Origin: an uncultured Verrucomicrobiae bacterium
Lineage (GTDB): Bacteria > Verrucomicrobiota > Verrucomicrobiia > Limisphaerales > AAA164-E04
Length of the DNA: 64,000 nt
Reading direction: 5' to 3'
Assembly (NCBI GenBank): GCA_943788245.1
Contig: CALSPN010000015.1
Location: 1-64,000 of the forward strand
Position numbers and translations under genes: made by a program
Part shown: positions 16,968 to 25,989 of the stretch, one piece after another
Layout of the letters: each line of letters starts with the position of its first letter
Position numbering within the stretch: position 1 is the first letter of the stretch
The notes under the pieces: model-generated
Told to the model about the DNA's origin: nothing
Database searches by the model: none
What the model saw: only the letters and a program-made list of their open reading frames with translations

Positions 16968-18740
16968 TCAGCCAGGTTTCTGAACGATCATTATGATGAT
17001 GAAACCCACCAAGCAGGTGAAACAAAAAAGCGTCCAAAGAGCGGATCGACGACCCAATGTTTTCTGGATCACAAAGCCATAGATGACAGGAGCCAGAGGG
17101 TAGAAAAATAAATTGAGTGCACCCCCAGAGGCATGCTTACTCGAAAGCCGGCTACGACACCCCATAGCCACGCGGATAGATTCAACAAAAGCACCACCAG
17201 CCCCCCCTAACAGCCATGGTATGACTACCCTCCAGTCAGGGGATTCTTCTTCAAGGACGCTACCTGTAGAAATCCCATCAAGCTGACGGCGAACAGATTC
17301 CCTTCGCTCAGTAACGAAATACTTCAATGGGTGGGGTTCATACCATACTGGTTCTTCAGCCAGCACAGCATCAAAAAGGTCCAAGGCCTTGGGCCCGTTG
17401 ATTCCTGCCAAGGGACGCACAAAGGCAGCCGCACTTTGAATCTGTCCAAGCATTTTTTCCTCCCCGAAGATCGTTTCAAGGTAGGTATCCAGATGGGCGT
17501 GGTAAGTTTCCTTGTGATGTTGAATGCTCAAGACCCTCTCAATCAGTGTGTGTTCCATGCCCGCAGGGTGATCAATACTCAAATCACGGCGTGAGTCGGG
17601 TGTTCCTTGCAGGGGAAAGGCTCCAAAAGAATGATCCATATCCCAGGGCAGGAACTGAAACTTGTTGGAATCAGGCTCCAGATAAATGTAGTGATTTTGC
17701 GCCCCTCCAAGGAAGCTGTCGAGATTACTTAGTAATGCATTGACTGCAAGGAAACGAAGAAACTGATCCACATCCAGATACGTTTCCAGGCGCTCCTCAA
17801 AAGCCTGGTCCCCATCCTTGTGAATCAACTTGGCAAATTCAATGACATGTTTTTTCTGAGCCTCGGTAGCCGAGGTCTTCGGCACAAAACCAATTTCATA
17901 TTCTGCCCAGTCTTCGCCTAAATAACGAAAGGATCCAAACGTACTTGGTTTCATCAAAAGTCCTTTCGAGGATCCATAACGGTCTTTAAGGAAGCGCTTG
18001 TCGACTTGCTCTACCAGCGTGTAGAGGCCATGAGGCTGACGATCGAACTGACCTGGCACTGTAAGACTTACTCTGGCGTATCCCACACGTGAGCAGGGAA
18101 TACCTGCTTCACGAAAGAGAGTGTAGGACAAAGATTCACGCAACAGAGAGGGATCAGAGATGTTGTTATTGAGGTTGATCTTTCCAAGCCCTCGGAATGA
18201 AAGGTCTTCCTCGTATTCGTTGAAATCGATCTTGAACGATAATCGCTTGGTGAAATCACCCTCAACATACTCCAGAAAGGTTCCATTTCCCTTGTAGCGC
18301 AACCCGACATCCTGAACAGTCTCTTCAGCGATGCGGACGTCCGCCTTTCCATATTGATGATCCACCCCAAGATAACCGGCAAGCCCCGGGCGTGTTGATT
18401 TTTCACTGCGAAAATGTTTTCCCATCACAGCATCCTTGATCAAGTCCCCAAAGGCCGCTTCGATATCCATCACTAAACCAATGGGGGGCTGCAGCTTAGC
18501 CCATTCATCAGCCGAAATCCGAATGTGAATATCACTTACTTTATCCAACCCAAAAAGCAGTTTTGAATCTTCGGCTGACTGCATGTCCTGACCGAGGGCT
18601 TTGCCGGACAACAACATGAGGACAACTGAGAAAAAACTGAGAACCTGAATTCTTCTTAACACACTAATGCCTACACTCACAGTTAGATAAAAGTTGCATG
18701 TTTCTTTTGCCATTAAAAGCAAATGTGAAGAAAAGAGCAT
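16968..18740 (-). CDS. CotH-type kinase family protein with C-terminal membrane segments
   Basis: 590 residues from the first ATG. The true start may be downstream (ATG at 18713 or GTG near 18671), because the signal-like hydrophobic stretch 'VLSFFSVVLMLLSGKALGQ' begins about 30 residues in. The CotH kinase-like core shows 'VGLRYKGNGTFLEY', 'LSFKIDFNEY', 'GLGKINLNNNISDPSLLRES', 'QPHGLYTLVEQVDKRFLKD', 'KGLLMKP' (likely nucleotide-contacting Lys), 'NLDSFLGGAQNHYIY' and 'FLPWDMDHSFG' (catalytic Asp region). CotH-fold proteins phosphorylate secreted proteins in spore formers. In non-sporing PVC bacteria their role is unknown. The last 100 residues add two hydrophobic segments (PWLLGGAGGAFVESIRVAM; LWTLFCFTCLVGFIIIMIV), unusual for the family, which suggest membrane anchoring. 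A decayed copy lies 1.2 kb upstream, at 19960-20145. Confidence 0.88.
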   Translation of the reverse strand: MLFSSHLLLMAKETCNFYLTVSVGISVLRRIQVLSFFSVVLMLLSGKALGQDMQSAEDSKLLFGLDKVSDIHIRISADEWAKLQPPIGLVMDIEAAFGDLIKDAVMGKHFRSEKSTRPGLAGYLGVDHQYGKADVRIAEETVQDVGLRYKGNGTFLEYVEGDFTKRLSFKIDFNEYEEDLSFRGLGKINLNNNISDPSLLRESLSYTLFREAGIPCSRVGYARVSLTVPGQFDRQPHGLYTLVEQVDKRFLKDRYGSSKGLLMKPSTFGSFRYLGEDWAEYEIGFVPKTSATEAQKKHVIEFAKLIHKDGDQAFEERLETYLDVDQFLRFLAVNALLSNLDSFLGGAQNHYIYLEPDSNKFQFLPWDMDHSFGAFPLQGTPDSRRDLSIDHPAGMEHTLIERVLSIQHHKETYHAHLDTYLETIFGEEKMLGQIQSAAAFVRPLAGINGPKALDLFDAVLAEEPVWYEPHPLKYFVTERRESVRRQLDGISTGSVLEEESPDWRVVIPWLLGGAGGAFVESIRVAMGCRSRLSSKHASGGALNLFFYPLAPVIYGFVIQKTLGRRSALWTLFCFTCLVGFIIIMIVQKPG

Positions 18741-18933
18741 GCACGTTCTTTGAACTTCACCACAGTAGCATTCCTGGGAATAAAGATCAGCTCTACATCA
18801 TGGTCTTCGTCTAAATCGCATAGGGTCTATGAAAGTGTGAACAAGGATTAAGCTGAGGCTGCGACGAAAGTCCCTGTCTTGGCGGCCATTTCATCGTATG
18901 TATGAAACTTGACAAAAATCTGGGTCATGCTTC

Positions 18934-19818
18934 ATGAAGTTAATTAACCCTGAGATACTACAAGTCATGAACCTCCAATATCATTGTCGAAAAAAATCAG
19001 GTTTCACCCTGATTGAACTTCTGGTTGTCATCGCCATTATTGCCATACTGGCTGGCATGCTGCTTCCAGCGCTTGGAAAGGCAAAAACCAAGGCCACGGG
19101 AGCTGCCTGCCTTGGTAATCAGAAACAACTGGCACTGGCTTTCTACATGTATGCCGGTGACAATGAAGAGCGAGTGGTGGGAATGAGCACCTACCGTAAT
19201 GGTCGTGATTTCTGGACCGGCCCCAAGGCTCTTCCCAGAGGCAGTAATCTGAAAGGCAAGGCCAAGGCTTTGGCCGAAGTACACGAGGGATTGCGGCAGG
19301 GCAAACTTTTTACATACGCTTCCGCCGTGGGGTCCTGGCATTGCCCGGGAGACGGACGTACCAAGCTTAAGCCAGGTCAGGGATTTGCCTACGACAGTTA
19401 CGGTGGCGCCGGTGGCTTGGATGGCGAGGACACAGCCAATTCCATCACAAAAATGGATTCCATTCTCTTTCCATCGAGAAACTACGTCTTTGTGGAGGAA
19501 GCAGACAATCGGGGCTGGAATCTTGGCTCATGGTTGATCAACCCGGATCCAAGGGCACTCACATGGGTGGATGCGGTTGCGCTGTGGCATATCAACATGA
19601 GCACCTTGAGTTACGCCGATGGCCATGCTGATAGCCATAAATGGAAAGGTGAAGGCATGCTCGAGGCATCAAAAGCAGCCCCAAGGAGCTCCAAATTTGG
19701 GATAACCGCCAAAACAGATCAAGACAAGCAAGACATATGGTTCATGAAATACGGTTACACCCACAGGCGCCAGGCCGAGTTCGAAGAGAAGTGGAGAAAT
19801 ATCGGTTTTCGCCCATGA
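18934..19818 (+). CDS. Prepilin-type N-terminal cleavage/methylation protein
   Basis: 294 residues, or 283 if translation starts at the second ATG (18967), which gives a leader of the usual length ([12 protein letters not shown]). The signature [12 protein letters not shown] is followed by a hydrophobic helix ending in [12 protein letters not shown], then '[22 protein letters not shown]'. A '[10 protein letters not shown]' element and the C-terminal '[13 protein letters not shown]' fit the PVC H-X9-DG group. It is probably a surface-exposed pseudopilin-like protein. It is divergent from CotH and isolated, with no secretion genes nearby. It is unlike the 2339-3100 protein outside the N-terminal helix and the DGH element. 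Confidence 0.9.
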   Translation: MKLINPEILQVMNLQYHCRKKSGFTLIELLVVIAIIAILAGMLLPALGKAKTKATGAACLGNQKQLALAFYMYAGDNEERVVGMSTYRNGRDFWTGPKALPRGSNLKGKAKALAEVHEGLRQGKLFTYASAVGSWHCPGDGRTKLKPGQGFAYDSYGGAGGLDGEDTANSITKMDSILFPSRNYVFVEEADNRGWNLGSWLINPDPRALTWVDAVALWHINMSTLSYADGHADSHKWKGEGMLEASKAAPRSSKFGITAKTDQDKQDIWFMKYGYTHRRQAEFEEKWRNIGFRP

Positions 19819-19959
19819 TTCTGTGGATTGTGGATACCCCTCCAGGGAAACGAGATATAGGCGTCACTTCAAGTTAATAAATGCTGCGACTCGTAAAAGC
19901 AGTGATCTTTTAAATCAATACCCCCTGCGCAAAAAGCTTATCAGGGACTTGCACCATGG

Positions 19960-20145
19960 AAAGCCCTCGTGCACGCCGATCTAGCAGCGTGTAGAGACCT
20001 TGAGGCTTGCGATTAATTGACCGGAGGTAGTGGAGTTGGCTTTTGCTACCCCACCCAAAAGCAAGAAATACAGGATGCACGCAGGAGAACCAAGTAGATG
20101 ATATTGTTGTTCGATTTGAACTTGCCCAATCCGAAACATGCCTCC
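19960..20145 (-). pseudogene. Decayed fragment of a CotH-type gene
   Basis: Read on the minus strand in shifting frames, this stretch spells FGLGKFKSNNNI..LLR.S, then G-V-A-K-A-N-S-T-T-S-G-Q-L, then RKPQGLYTLLD. The intact CotH protein at 16968-18740 has FRGLGKINLNNNISDPSLLRES, GYARVSLTVPGQF and RQPHGLYTLVE in the same order. The fragment has at least two frame changes and an internal stop, and is about 27 bp shorter than the matching part of the intact gene. It is therefore a relic of a second CotH paralogue, not an independent gene. Two ORFs of 61-91 residues here are accidental open frames within the relic. Confidence 0.75.
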
Positions 20146-20449
20146 CCGATGAAGAGGATGCTGCAACAGGACCGATCACCAGCATTATTTGATGGTTTTT
20201 AAAAATCCTGTGACTACGATTGATTATGTCAAAGTGGCATAATCAACAGAGATCGATTTCCAAAACGACTGCTGCAGTCATGCGAAGCCATGATGAAGGA
20301 AGCCTGCTTTTTTTCCCGAAGCATCGTGACTGAGAAACAAAGCATACCCCGTTTTTTGTTGACCCGATCGAAAAATCCGCCTTTTCTCTTGGCCCCTTTG
20401 TAGCGGAAGGCTCAAGCCGTTTATACCTCAAGCTTGGAAATTCACATCT
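20146..20449. other. Upstream region of the ABC-F gene, no gene seen
   Basis: 304 bp between the CotH relic and the ABC-F start. A short minus-strand ORF exists but shows no domain or signal features. It probably contains the promoter of the downstream ATPase gene. Confidence 0.4.
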
Positions 20450-22057
20450 ATGTTGACCATTCGAAAATTAGCAAAAGCATTTGCCGGAACGCCTTTATTT
20501 GAAGATGTATCCATGACCATGAACTATGGCGAACGGGTGGCGTTGGTCGGCCCCAACGGCTCTGGCAAAACCACGCTTTTCTCACTCATCCTAGGCAATG
20601 AGACGGCCGACACAGGCGAGATCAATCGGGACGAGTGGACCACAGTCGGTTATTTACCACAGGAGAGTGAGGCACTCGGAGACGAGACAGTAATGGAAGT
20701 AGCCACTGGCCGTGTTGGCACGATCCCAGCGTTGGAGGCGTCCCTTCGTCAACTGGAGGAAGCCGGTAAGTGCGATTGCATCGAGTACTACGAGGCTCAG
20801 GCCAAATTCGATGCACTGAACGATCCACAGTTCGAAGCCAAGGCAAAGAAGATGCTTCACGGCCTCGGATTCTCGGAAGAGCATTTTGATCGTCCTGCTT
20901 CCGACTTGAGCGGTGGGTGGGTCATGCGCGCACATCTGGCTCGTTTGTTGGCCATGCAACCTGATTTACTGATGCTTGATGAGCCGACCAACCACCTCGA
21001 TCTCAGTGCCTTGCTCTGGTTTCAGGAATACCTCAAGACCCAGTCCTGCGCGGTGCTGTTGATCTCGCATGATCGACAGTTCATGGATAGTATCGTGCAA
21101 AAGGTATTTGAGTTCTCAAACAAGCGACTTCTTTCCTGGAAAGGTAACTTTTCCGAATACGAAATTCAGAAAAAGGAAGCTTTCATTCGAGATTCCGCTG
21201 CCTATAAGAACCAGCAGAAGGAGATTTCGGTGGTCAAGGACTTCGTCAGCCGATTTCGGAATGTGACTTCCAAAGCCGCACAGGCTCAGAGCAGGCTGAA
21301 GGCATTGGAAAAAATGGTAATGCTTGAAAAACCTCTCCCTCCCCGCAAGCCTTATCCATTCAGGTTCCCCGCTCCCTTGCGAGGCGGCCAGCGGTCCATT
21401 GCGCTGGAAAACATCCACATGTCCTACGGAGACAACAAGGTCTATGAAGGGCTTGACTTCGAAGTTCAGCGCGGCGATCGAACGGTCCTTATCGGGCCGA
21501 ATGGTGCAGGGAAATCTACGCTAATCAAGATTCTCGCAGGTGAGGTAAAATTCCAGAAGGGCGTTCGGACCGAGGGCCATAATTGTAAGCTCGGCTATTT
21601 CAGTCAGCACCGTTCCAAATCGCTTGATCCAAATAATACTGTGCTCGATGAGGTGCTTGAATCTTCGCCGGACATCCGTGAAGATGAAGCGCGGGGGATA
21701 CTCGGCTCCTTCATGTTTCGCAAAGAGGAAATATACAAAAAAACCAATGTGCTGAGTGGGGGCGAAAAAAGCCGGTTAAACCTTCTCAAGTTCCTGGTCA
21801 ACCCTCCTAACCTCCTGCTGATGGACGAGCCCACCACTCATCTTGACATACTGACCGTTGAATCGTTGATCATCGCTCTTGAGCGTTACGAAGGTTCGCT
21901 GCTCTTCATTTCCCATGATGTCTACTTCATACGCCGACTCGCCACCAAGGTCCTGCATGTCAACAAAGGCACGGTGACCTCATATGCAGGCGATTACGAC
22001 TACTTCCTGGAGAAAACCAACTCAAAAGGCAACGAACGCGCTGCGATCACAGCGTAG
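20450..22057 (+). CDS. ABC-F family ATPase (translation factor / ribosome-associated)
   Basis: 535 residues with two ABC ATPase domains in one chain and no membrane segment. Domain 1 has Walker A G-P-N-G-S-G-K-T-T at residues 34-42, signature 'LSGGWVMRAHLARLL', Walker B 'LLMLDEPTNHLD' and 'LISHDRQFMD'. Domain 2 has 'GPNGAGKST', 'LSGGEKSRLNLLKFL', 'LLLMDEPTTHLD' and 'FISHDVYFI'. Between them is a charged helical linker ('NVTSKAAQAQSRLKALEKM') typical of the ABC-F P-site tRNA interaction motif. ABC-F proteins act on the ribosome in translation control or antibiotic protection. The domain layout is of the Uup/YheS/YbiT kind, but the subfamily cannot be fixed by eye. It stands alone, with an apparently empty region downstream. 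Confidence 0.95.
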   Translation: MLTIRKLAKAFAGTPLFEDVSMTMNYGERVALVGPNGSGKTTLFSLILGNETADTGEINRDEWTTVGYLPQESEALGDETVMEVATGRVGTIPALEASLRQLEEAGKCDCIEYYEAQAKFDALNDPQFEAKAKKMLHGLGFSEEHFDRPASDLSGGWVMRAHLARLLAMQPDLLMLDEPTNHLDLSALLWFQEYLKTQSCAVLLISHDRQFMDSIVQKVFEFSNKRLLSWKGNFSEYEIQKKEAFIRDSAAYKNQQKEISVVKDFVSRFRNVTSKAAQAQSRLKALEKMVMLEKPLPPRKPYPFRFPAPLRGGQRSIALENIHMSYGDNKVYEGLDFEVQRGDRTVLIGPNGAGKSTLIKILAGEVKFQKGVRTEGHNCKLGYFSQHRSKSLDPNNTVLDEVLESSPDIREDEARGILGSFMFRKEEIYKKTNVLSGGEKSRLNLLKFLVNPPNLLLMDEPTTHLDILTVESLIIALERYEGSLLFISHDVYFIRRLATKVLHVNKGTVTSYAGDYDYFLEKTNSKGNERAAITA

Positions 22058-22465
22058 AGCGGAGGCTCCGGCACTGAAGTTGGCGGGCGACTTGGTCGAA
22101 ATGGGAAAGATTGCGATTGTTCAAGGCATCCAACCGCAGGTGAATGACGGCGTGATAAACGAGCGACTCCCCATTGGAGGCTGGTGATTCGATCACTATG
22201 GAAAACCCCATCAACATCTGGTTTTGTTGAACAAATGCTGACTGGTATCAGCTTCGCCATGTTTACAGCGAACAGCGATTTGGAATCAAAGAGTAGAAAT
22301 CCATGGATCGCGTTGAATTCGAGAATCGCAACAAAATCAGGGTGCAACAAATCCGAGTTGAGGTTGAAAGCTGGAAACAACCGGGTTTGCCGGAGCTTAC
22401 CCAGAGAGATAAGGTTGTCACACCAAATGCCCAGGCTGTTGCAGCCAAAACAGCCCTCCAAATAA
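22058..22465. other. Intergenic, no confident gene
   Basis: 408 bp between convergent genes. A minus-strand ORF of 153 residues (22000-22461) is open here but overlaps the ABC-F coding end, has no recognisable domain and reads like random sequence. It may contain decayed coding DNA, but I cannot identify any source. Confidence 0.4.
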
Positions 22466-23044
22466 CTACTTGCTCTGGCCTATCCTCTGTCTAAGCGCTT
22501 CGTATAGACACACACCAGTCGCCACTGATACATTCAAGCAATCCACTCTCCCTAACATGGGTATGCGTACCACTTGATCACAGTTCTCTTGCGTAAGCCG
22601 TCGAATCCCCTTGCCCTCGGCTCCCAACACCAATGCGGTCGGTCCAGTAAAGTCGACCTCATATAACGATGTTGATTCGGCGCCATCAGCAGTCCCCACC
22701 AGATTGACCCCGTGCTCACGGAGAAGTTCAAGGGTCCTTACGATGTTTACGACGCGCACAAAAGGTACGTTTTCCGCCGCGCCACAGGAAATTCTAGAGA
22801 CGGTTTCTGTAATGGAAACTGCCCGATTCCGAGGGGCGATCACCGCATGAATGCCAGCGCCATCAGCTGTCCGTAGGCATGCCCCTAGATTGTGCGGGTC
22901 CTGGACACCGTCAAGAACCAGCAGGAAGGGATTCTCTGTGGAACTGAGGATTGTCTCTAAATCAGGTTGATCAACCGCAACAAAGCCGCCGCCTTGCGCA
23001 TGCCTGTTATTGCGCGCACCACTCCGTTTGGTTCGTTTGCTCAA
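22466..23044 (-). CDS. rlmB: 23S rRNA 2'-O-methyltransferase, SpoU/TrmH family (RlmB-like)
   Basis: 192 residues. It carries the three SPOUT motifs: motif 1 in 'LVLDGVQDPHNLGACLRTADGAG', motif 2 in 'LVLGAEGKGIRRLTQENCD' and motif 3 in 'LNVSVATGVCLYEALRQR', which form the knotted SAM-binding site. RlmB methylates G2251 in the peptidyl-transferase loop of 23S rRNA, and the motif wording is closest to that family. The usual N-terminal RNA-binding domain (about 70 residues, 'GINAVLEAL') is absent. The protein begins with a short basic tail (SKRTKRSGARNNRHAQGGG) instead. The family is clear, but the exact target nucleotide is not. Confidence 0.85.
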   Translation of the reverse strand: MSKRTKRSGARNNRHAQGGGFVAVDQPDLETILSSTENPFLLVLDGVQDPHNLGACLRTADGAGIHAVIAPRNRAVSITETVSRISCGAAENVPFVRVVNIVRTLELLREHGVNLVGTADGAESTSLYEVDFTGPTALVLGAEGKGIRRLTQENCDQVVRIPMLGRVDCLNVSVATGVCLYEALRQRIGQSK

Positions 23045-23439
23045 TATTTTTCTCCTCTAAGTGTTAGTAATAATGCGATCATTTTTTGTATTCCGGTCTT
23101 ACTGAAAGGGGGCACAGGAATGAAGCCTATTTATCCTCCAACAGTAATGGCTCAACGATCCCTCTGCTAAGTTCACCGAGAGCAAGTCAGCTGGTCACTC
23201 TCCCATCCACCGTGGAATGATGCCGCCTGAAGCAATGGATTTATTTTTTGATAGATGATGCTCATCGATTGAACAAAAAACTGATCTATTGTTCAACCTT
23301 CAAAAGTCGGATAGTAACTCCTCGAATACAGATTACCAGAATTACCAATACCGATCGTGAATCATTGCCAATGTAAATCAAGGGTAAGGAAAGGGAGTTG
23401 AAAGCTGACATCTCCTGATAAACGTTTTAGCTTCTTGGC
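23045..23439. other. Divergent intergenic region, no gene seen
   Basis: 395 bp between the divergent rlmB-like and ThuA genes. Both promoters must lie here. No convincing ORF, hairpin or repeat was found. Confidence 0.4.
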
Positions 23440-24495
23440 ATGGAGATCAAAAAACAACTCATGACGTTTGCGCTCATGCCTCTCGTCGTGTTTTTTTCGG
23501 CCACGATTTCGGCTGGCACACAACATCCCTTGTCGGAAAGTGACCAGTGGCTGATTTATCCGGGAGGCAAAGGTCCCGGACAGGGCAAGCATGTCATCCT
23601 GATCGCCGCAGATCAAGAATACCGCAGCGAACAATCGATGCCCATGATGGCTGGCATTCTCTCGAGGCAACATGGTTTTCACTGCACCGTCCTTTTTGGC
23701 CTCAATGGAGATGGCATGGTGGATCCAACCATGCCTGTTTACCCCAAGAAGGGCGAGGAGGATGCCTTCAAATCGCATCACATTCCTGGGCTGAAATACC
23801 TTGAAAAGGCTGACCTGGTGATTTTCCTGACTCGATTACTGACCCTGCCTGAAGATCAGCTGCAGCACATCGTTGAATATCTGGATTCTGGCAAACCGAT
23901 CATCGGACTCCGCACCGCAAACCACGGATTCAGGGGCCCCCTTCCCTACAGCATCAACAGCAGGCAGGTAAGAATTGGAGAGCTTCTGGGCGGAACCTTT
24001 CTCAGTCATCACGGCAACTGGCATCAGGATTCCACGCGCGGCGATATCATCCCGAAGATGAAGGAACATCCGATCCTGATCGGCGTGCAGGACATCTGGG
24101 GACCATCGGATGTCTACCGTACTTATGAAGAGGGCTCCGGACTTCCTGCGGGATGCACCGCCCTCGTGATGGGACAACCCCTTATCGGCAGAAAGCAGGG
24201 CGGAGCAACGAATCCCGAGAAAGCGCCCCTGCCGGTGGTCTGGTTCAAGCACTGGAAAACCACCGGGGGCCAGACTGCAAGAGTGCTACAATCCACGATG
24301 GGAAGCGGCAAAGACCTCCAGAACCCGGGACTGCGCCGCCTGATCATCAATGCCATCTATTGGGGACTGGAAATGGTAGACCAGATCTCGGCGGAGAGCA
24401 GCGTGGCATACACAGGCATCTATGAGCCTCTGGAAAGTGGATTCAATTATAAAAAACTGGGGGTTTCACCCCACCCGCCGGCTTTCTACCGCTGA
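23440..24495 (+). CDS. Exported ThuA-domain protein
   Basis: 351 residues with a signal peptide (LMTFALMPLVVFFSATISAG). The ThuA/glutamine-amidotransferase-like fold is suggested by 'KHVILIAADQEYRSEQSMPMM', 'YLEKADLVIFLTRLLTLPEDQ', 'YLDSGKPIIGLRTANHGF', 'LLGGTFLSHHGNWHQD' and the C-terminal 'GLRRLIINAIYWGLEM'. In PVC bacteria these secreted ThuA proteins occur beside sugar-oxidising and heme proteins, and their reaction is unknown. They were named after a trehalose-utilisation gene. A truncated cytochrome-type gene begins 170 bp downstream on the same strand, a pairing often seen in this phylum. Confidence 0.9.
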   Translation: MEIKKQLMTFALMPLVVFFSATISAGTQHPLSESDQWLIYPGGKGPGQGKHVILIAADQEYRSEQSMPMMAGILSRQHGFHCTVLFGLNGDGMVDPTMPVYPKKGEEDAFKSHHIPGLKYLEKADLVIFLTRLLTLPEDQLQHIVEYLDSGKPIIGLRTANHGFRGPLPYSINSRQVRIGELLGGTFLSHHGNWHQDSTRGDIIPKMKEHPILIGVQDIWGPSDVYRTYEEGSGLPAGCTALVMGQPLIGRKQGGATNPEKAPLPVVWFKHWKTTGGQTARVLQSTMGSGKDLQNPGLRRLIINAIYWGLEMVDQISAESSVAYTGIYEPLESGFNYKKLGVSPHPPAFYR

Positions 24496-24666
24496 TCAAC
24501 TCCGAATCACATGAGCCAAGCATTCACATCTCGATAACTCCCTCCGTTGTTGATGCTGGAGATCAAATTCCATGTGAGCAAACGGTCTATTTTGATTTGA
24601 CTCTGATAGCGAAAAAGCAGCCTTGCGCAGCCTGATGAAATCAGTCATGGAACGAACAGATATACA

Positions 24667-24966
24667 TTGAACACAAACAAGCCGCCTCCATGGCAGTGGA
24701 GAACATTCTGTCATGGAGACATTTTCATCATTCAGCACGCCTTTCATGCGAACTCATGTCCTGAGAAAAAGGCCGTAGTGTGTTGCTTCATACTGACCAT
24801 ATCTTGGCTGCAGCCTGCCTGGGCAGAAATGGATATTAAAGTTCTAGATGAAATTGAACTCAAAGCCGATACCTGCCAGACATTCAAAGAAAAGGTCGGG
24901 TCCTTCGCAGAAAAACACTGCGTGAAGTGCCATGGCTCCCGGCCCAAATCAGGAATCAAGGTCTGA
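24667..24966 (+). pseudogene. N-terminal fragment of a planctomycete-type cytochrome c (CxxCH) protein
   Basis: The frame encodes a signal-like segment (EKKAVVCCFILTISWLQPAWAE) and then 'FKEKVGSFAEKHCVKCHGSRPKSGIKV' before a stop. In intact relatives (large secreted PSD1/DUF1592-type proteins) 'FF..HC..CHG...PKGG(L/I)RLD' opens a protein of 700-1000 residues, so only the first tenth remains. The start is unclear. The frame opens with TTG at 24667. An ATG at 24747 in another frame reads MRTHVLRKR and would join the signal segment after a one-base change, so the 5' end may be damaged too. The break lies just before the 67-bp repeat at 24987. It is probably a leftover of a deleted partner of the ThuA gene. 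Confidence 0.65.
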
Positions 24967-24986
24967 GGGAATTCAACGAATTCTTT

Positions 24987-25053
24987 GTTGATCGTTTGTG
25001 CGATGCAGTCAAATGAAGACTCCATTTGAAATTCGACCGGTTCACGGAACGGT
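24987..25053. repeat. 67-bp direct repeat, copy 1
   Basis: Begins GTTGATCGTTTGTGCGATGC and ends with an ACCGGTTC...GAACGGT near-palindrome. It matches the sequence at 26446-26512 at 64 of 67 positions, in the same orientation. It lies 21 bp after the stop of the truncated cytochrome fragment. Just upstream is a GAATTC-AAC-GAATTC inverted repeat. No other copy was noticed in the window. Confidence 0.85.
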
Positions 25054-25367
25054 TCCGAGTTGATTATTTGTTCCTACAAACCTTCCTTGCCCACTATTTT
25101 TACAGCACCTTCAGTGGCATTGCCCTGCAAAGTTGATGATCTATTTTTTTTCAAGCACGTTAAAAAAGGTATCCTTGTTGAGTGAACAGAACGAACGAAA
25201 ATTTCATCCTCAAATAGAGGCAAATGAAAAAAGTTTTCTTCAAAAAGAGTATAACAATTCCCTTTAACTTTGAGATCTTGTTTGGATTACTGCAATGATT
25301 TATGCCGTGGAGGAGCTTGAAACCTTTGGTCATTGCAGGAACTCGTGAATTGTGACTAAGCAAAGCT
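25054..25367. other. AT-rich stretch inside the repeat-bracketed segment, no gene seen
   Basis: 314 bp with many A and T runs between repeat copy 1 and the methyltransferase relic. Short minus-strand ORFs are present without any recognisable feature. Confidence 0.4.
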
Positions 25368-25989
25368 TCAACGAGATAACTCAACAATCAAAGATCCCTT
25401 GGGCTCCCCTCCTATTTTGAGTCCATCATAACTTTTAAAGTTTGGATCACCTGTGATTCGAGTCACACGGCTGAAACCAGCTTTGAGGGCGAATACTTCG
25501 AGGTTTTCGTAGCAGTATGCATACTTGTGCTGCCCGTCGCAGAAAAGGTAATTGATGGCCTGAGCTCTCGAGTTTTTGAAAGAACGAGGGCCATGTTGAT
25601 TGATCTTTTCCATCAGCAATAGCGAGGCAGCGCTCGAAAGAAGGAACTGCTAGCCTGACGACCCCCTCCTCTGAAACGATACGAAACATCTCCCTAAGAA
25701 GCCTTAAGGCATCATATGGAAATAGATGCTCCAACGTGTGATTGCAATATATGAAATTGGCGCATTTCGTGGGAAATGGAAGACGATTACGCAAATCCAA
25801 CCATAATTCTTTCTTTCGAAGTATATTGCCATCTACATTGATCAGCCCTGTGATATAATCGTCACCGCAACCCAAGTGAAGCTTAATACCTTTGGAACGA
25901 CAGTAGAGCAATCGCAGAAGAAGGGTGTTGGGAATGACCAAATACTGACTTAGGGCGAAGTAGATATCTTTGGTTGTCTGAGCAATCAT
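25368..25989 (-). pseudogene. SAM-dependent methyltransferase (COG4627-like), interrupted by a frameshift
   Basis: Two minus-strand frames form one protein of about 206 residues. The first has SAM motif I 'IKLHLGCGDDYITGLINVD', then 'FIYCNHTLEHL' and 'LREMFRIVSEEGVVRLAVPSFE', and continues to 'STWPSFFQ'. The second resumes with 'NSRAQAINYLFCDGQHKYAY' and ends 'EPKGSLIVELSR'. Taking one T out of the plus-strand run at 25573-25577 joins them exactly. This is a class I methyltransferase of the kind found in cell-surface glycan loci. The gene lies alone inside the AT-rich segment between the 67-bp repeats and its base composition differs from the neighbours, so it may be foreign. Either the gene has decayed or the base is an error. 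Confidence 0.75.

Noticed and set aside
22000-22461. 153-residue minus-strand ORF between ABC-F and rlmB
   Set aside because: It overlaps the ABC-F C-terminus and shows no recognisable motif or signal peptide.
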